Origin: M3007 sp044350415
GTDB lineage: Bacteria; Bacteroidota; Bacteroidia; Chitinophagales; Saprospiraceae
Length of the DNA: 25,462 nucleotides
Direction: 5' to 3'
Assembly: GCA_044350415.1 (NCBI GenBank)
Contig: JBILHQ010000067.1
Coordinates: 1-25,462, forward strand
Part shown: positions 23,565-25,462 of the stretch, in pieces
Layout: every line of letters starts with the position of its first letter
How positions within the stretch are numbered: the first letter of the stretch is position 1
Position numbers and translations under genes: made by a program
Notes under the pieces: model-generated
What the model was told of the DNA's origin: nothing
Seen by the model: the letters and a program-made list of their open reading frames with translations, nothing else
Databases searched by the model: none

Positions 23565-24139
23565 AGCAGAAATAGTGTTTTAAATATTTTGGAAGTATGC
23601 GCGAGCATTTTTTGTAACTGTAAGCGGGCTTGGGCGAGATGCCATTTGGAGGTACTCTCGTCAATGTTCAGCATAGCTGCAATTTCCCGGTGCTTGTAAC
23701 CGTCAATGATGTAGAGGTTGAATATAGTACGTTGGGTAGCAGGCAGCTTCTGAATAGTCGCAAGGATTTCTTCGGCAGCCAGATGGTCAATGGCATTTGT
23801 TGTCAAAGGTATATCGGCGGTACTTTCAAAGTCCATGCGTTGCCTGTAAACGGTACGTTGGCGTACAAAGTCAATGGTTGTATTAAAAACAATACGCGCC
23901 ATCCAGCCCGCAAAGCTACCAGTGCCATTATATGAAGCGATGGAACTAAAAATTTTAAGAAAAGCCTGATTCAACACTTCCACGGCTTCCTCTCTGTTAT
24001 TGAGGAAGCGCAAGGCGATGGGCATCAAACGAGCAAAGTGGCGCCGATACAGGAACTCCTGCGCTAGCCGGTGCCCTTGCAGACAACCTTCGCACAAGTA
24101 TTCGTCGGTACTTTTTTCGTTGAATGATGAACCCTCCAT
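23561..24139 (-). CDS. ECF-type RNA polymerase sigma factor
   Basis: A 192-residue sigma-70-family protein of the extracytoplasmic function type. Sigma region 2 spans ~25-95 (NREEAVEVLNQAFLKIFSSI, then FAGWMARIVFNTTIDFVR). Region 4 spans ~125-178, with LPATQRTIFNLYIIDGYKHR and REIAAMLNIDESTSKWHLAQ as the helix-turn-helix that reads -35 DNA. Length is normal for an ECF factor. It is the first gene of the cluster and ends in an ATGA overlap with the fusion protein gene. Only a weak TAnnTTTG-like box (CTATTTTGC) is seen upstream. ECF factors commonly activate their own operon; no autoregulatory motif was confirmed. Confidence 0.92.
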   Translation of the reverse strand: MEGSSFNEKSTDEYLCEGCLQGHRLAQEFLYRRHFARLMPIALRFLNNREEAVEVLNQAFLKIFSSIASYNGTGSFAGWMARIVFNTTIDFVRQRTVYRQRMDFESTADIPLTTNAIDHLAAEEILATIQKLPATQRTIFNLYIIDGYKHREIAAMLNIDESTSKWHLAQARLQLQKMLAHTSKIFKTLFLL

Positions 24140-24210
24140 AAGTGACTTAAAGGACGTTTATATGAAGTCGAAATTGGGTGCAAAATAGTTGGTTGAAATC
24201 CAGTTTATTT

Positions 24211-24801
24211 TCAGAGGTTTGAAAAATCAGGGATGTTGTTCTTGAGGAAGTGGCCTTTATTCCCCAATCTGGCAAATATTGCTGGTTTTTGATTTATTCT
24301 CCGGGCCGCACCTGTAATCGCCGCCTTCCTCCACAAAAACCGTTCAATTTGCCGCCGGTGGCGAAGAATATGAACGATGGCGTGTTCCAGCAATTGCTCC
24401 ACATCGTAAAGTTGTCCCCAGGGCACTACCAATTTATGGTCGATATCGGTCGCCTCAATCCTTAGATCGGGATAATCCCGGAACAATTGAACATTGTATT
24501 GGAACATTTGATCGAGTGCAACCATGTATTCCTGAATGGAACCCAATTTTTGTTTGTTGCGAAAATTCAATTGCTCACCTTGTTGCTTTCTGATGCAGAT
24601 GGCATAGGTATAGCCTGACCGCACCACATGGGTTAAAATGGTCTGAATCGAATGGCAGTTTTCATCGTCCGAATCGCCATTGACAACGGTTAAAAGCGCC
24701 GTTGTGCTCACCGTTTCCAGGACGGTTTTTAAATCTTCGAGGGCCCTTTCGTACTCATCTAAAAGCGCACCTGCGGCACCTGTCTCTCTGTATTTTTTCA
24801 T
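24211..24801 (-). CDS. DinB-like family protein
   Basis: A 196-residue protein with the four-helix-bundle pattern of DinB-like proteins. There is a first helix GALLDEYERALEDLKTVLET, a histidine around CHSIQTILTHVVRSGYTYA (His50/His58), and near the C-terminus a HAIVHILRHRRQIERFLWRK segment. That segment resembles the HxxxHRRQI helix which supplies metal ligands in this family. Members are metal-dependent and often act as thiol transferases or are induced by stress; the substrate is not predictable. I chose the ATG at 24801 (MKKYRETG) because the ORF upstream of it to 24843 lacks family similarity. It is 71 nt upstream of the sigma gene on the same strand and may or may not be in that operon. 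Confidence 0.75.
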   Translation of the reverse strand: MKKYRETGAAGALLDEYERALEDLKTVLETVSTTALLTVVNGDSDDENCHSIQTILTHVVRSGYTYAICIRKQQGEQLNFRNKQKLGSIQEYMVALDQMFQYNVQLFRDYPDLRIEATDIDHKLVVPWGQLYDVEQLLEHAIVHILRHRRQIERFLWRKAAITGAARRINQKPAIFARLGNKGHFLKNNIPDFSNL

Positions 24802-24843
24802 AAAATTGTGATAGGTTAATAACATAGAAATGCAAGTCGCCAA

Positions 24844-25462
24844 TTACCGCAGCAATAAAACGTCCCCTTCAAAAAGCTCGGTTTCGCCGTCCTCGTATTC
24901 GACGATTACATAATAAACAAAGACGGCAATATCTGCAGGCTTCCCTTTAACACGGCCATCCCAACCAACGCTGGAGTCATTGGGATAAATATTATTCATC
25001 TTAAACACCGTTTCTCCCCATCGATCATACACCTGAAATGTTCGGATTTTCAACATAGGATCATTAGAAAAGGCTGAAAATGTATTGTTGATGGCACCAT
25101 CCGGACTGAAAACATTCGGTATGTACAAATTGGGACGATCACCCTTGCAAGAGTCGGCCGGCAACAACCGAATTTCTGTCGTAACAATACTATCGCAGCC
25201 ATTTTGTCCTGTAAAGGTCTCAACAAAAATGCCTGCAAGTATTGGATTACAGGTAGTATCCAAAATCATAATGGTCTTGACAGGTAAAAGGGTGACTGTA
25301 GCAATCACGAACGAATCACAACTACTGCCGTTTTGAAAAATTTGGGTAAACACACCGGCAGAAGCGGGATTACAGGTAGTGGCAAAGGTCGTTGTGGTAT
25401 CGGCGGTAACGAGGGTTACGGTCGCAATGACCAGGGAATCACAACCACTGCTGCTCTGTAAT
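24844..25462 (-). CDS. T9SS type B (gliding-motility C-terminal domain) repeat protein, C-terminal part (5' end outside window)
   Basis: The frame is open to the window end. At least two copies of a 41-residue unit are visible (CDSLVIATVTLV...TTCNPASAGVFTQIFQNGSS, then CDSFVIATVTLLP...), plus the start of a third. These are paired-Cys repeats typical of large Bacteroidota adhesins. From about NLYIPNVFSPDG the sequence is the CHU_C / gliding-motility C-terminal domain (VYDRWGETVFK, VGWDGRVKGKPADIAVFVYY, ending LFEGDVLLLR), the type B T9SS sorting signal. The protein is therefore exported through the outer membrane and probably released or loosely attached. Only the tail lies in this window, so total size is unknown. 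Confidence 0.92.
   Translation of the reverse strand, partial: LQSSSGCDSLVIATVTLVTADTTTTFATTCNPASAGVFTQIFQNGSSCDSFVIATVTLLPVKTIMILDTTCNPILAGIFVETFTGQNGCDSIVTTEIRLLPADSCKGDRPNLYIPNVFSPDGAINNTFSAFSNDPMLKIRTFQVYDRWGETVFKMNNIYPNDSSVGWDGRVKGKPADIAVFVYYVIVEYEDGETELFEGDVLLLR
25198..25443 (-). repeat. Two 123-bp in-frame repeat units in the adhesin gene
   Basis: Adjacent 41-codon units start at CDS-V-ATVT and share the CNP..AG.F...F segment. The bases are diverged but aligned without gaps at the protein level, so this is an older duplication rather than a recent copy. Confidence 0.75.

Noticed and set aside
18588..24139. SusC/SusD or TonB-dependent receptor regulatory locus
   Set aside because: There is a sigma factor and membrane partner, but no TonB box, plug domain or SusD-like protein; the barrels are too short for TonB-dependent receptors.

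Overview
The window looks like a chromosomal segment of a Bacteroidota bacterium, most likely from the Saprospiria/Lewinella-like part of the phylum. The lineage is inferred from protein style, not from a marker gene. Supporting signs are three proteins with type IX secretion (T9SS) C-terminal sorting domains (11108-13930, 14240-15295 and 24844 to the window end). Others are several boxes resembling the Bacteroidota -7 promoter consensus TAnnTTTG, many short lipoproteins with CKK/CKS-type lipoboxes, and no clear Shine-Dalgarno use.

Layout, left to right. 1-746 is the C-terminal part of a luciferase-like flavin oxidoreductase. 750-1184 is a small membrane protein whose signal peptide is built from a 15-bp tandem repeat. 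1391-1663 is a large imperfect inverted repeat abutting the stop of a SWIM/SNF2 helicase (1665-5009). A VF530-family DNA-binding protein (5310-5537) converges on a DEAD-box RNA helicase (5651-6793) across a hairpin terminator. 6843-8730 is an AT-rich, poorly conserved stretch of small exported proteins; at least one gene here, and the DKNYY gene just after it (8781-9187), appear to have lost a base in a poly-T run in the signal-peptide region. Then come a TMTC-like membrane protein with TPRs (9197-10987), a secreted M23 peptidase with a T9SS tail (11108-13930), a 13-bp tandem array, and another T9SS cargo protein (14240-15295). A small antitoxin-like protein (15551-15880) runs antisense into the end of an ABC-F ATPase (15790-17430). 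A 116-bp element with perfect 14-bp terminal inverted repeats lies at 17712-17827, beside an SRAP/HMCES DNA-protein crosslink protein (17855-18535).

The most interesting region is 18588-24139, six minus-strand genes with very short or overlapping junctions. An ECF sigma factor overlaps by ATGA the start of a 543-residue protein. That protein has a short cytoplasmic domain, one inner-membrane helix, a long low-complexity periplasmic stretch and a C-terminal beta-barrel-like domain. Next come a lipoprotein, a cysteine-rich lipoprotein, a stand-alone barrel protein whose second half is homologous to the barrel of the 543-residue protein, and a lipoprotein homologous to the first. My reading (inference) is a self-contained envelope-sensing sigma system in which the presumed anti-sigma factor and an outer-membrane barrel are one polypeptide, with a duplicated barrel-plus-lipoprotein module.

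A DinB-like protein and the end of a large T9SS type-B repeat adhesin close the window. No rRNA, tRNA, CRISPR array or transposase gene was recognised.
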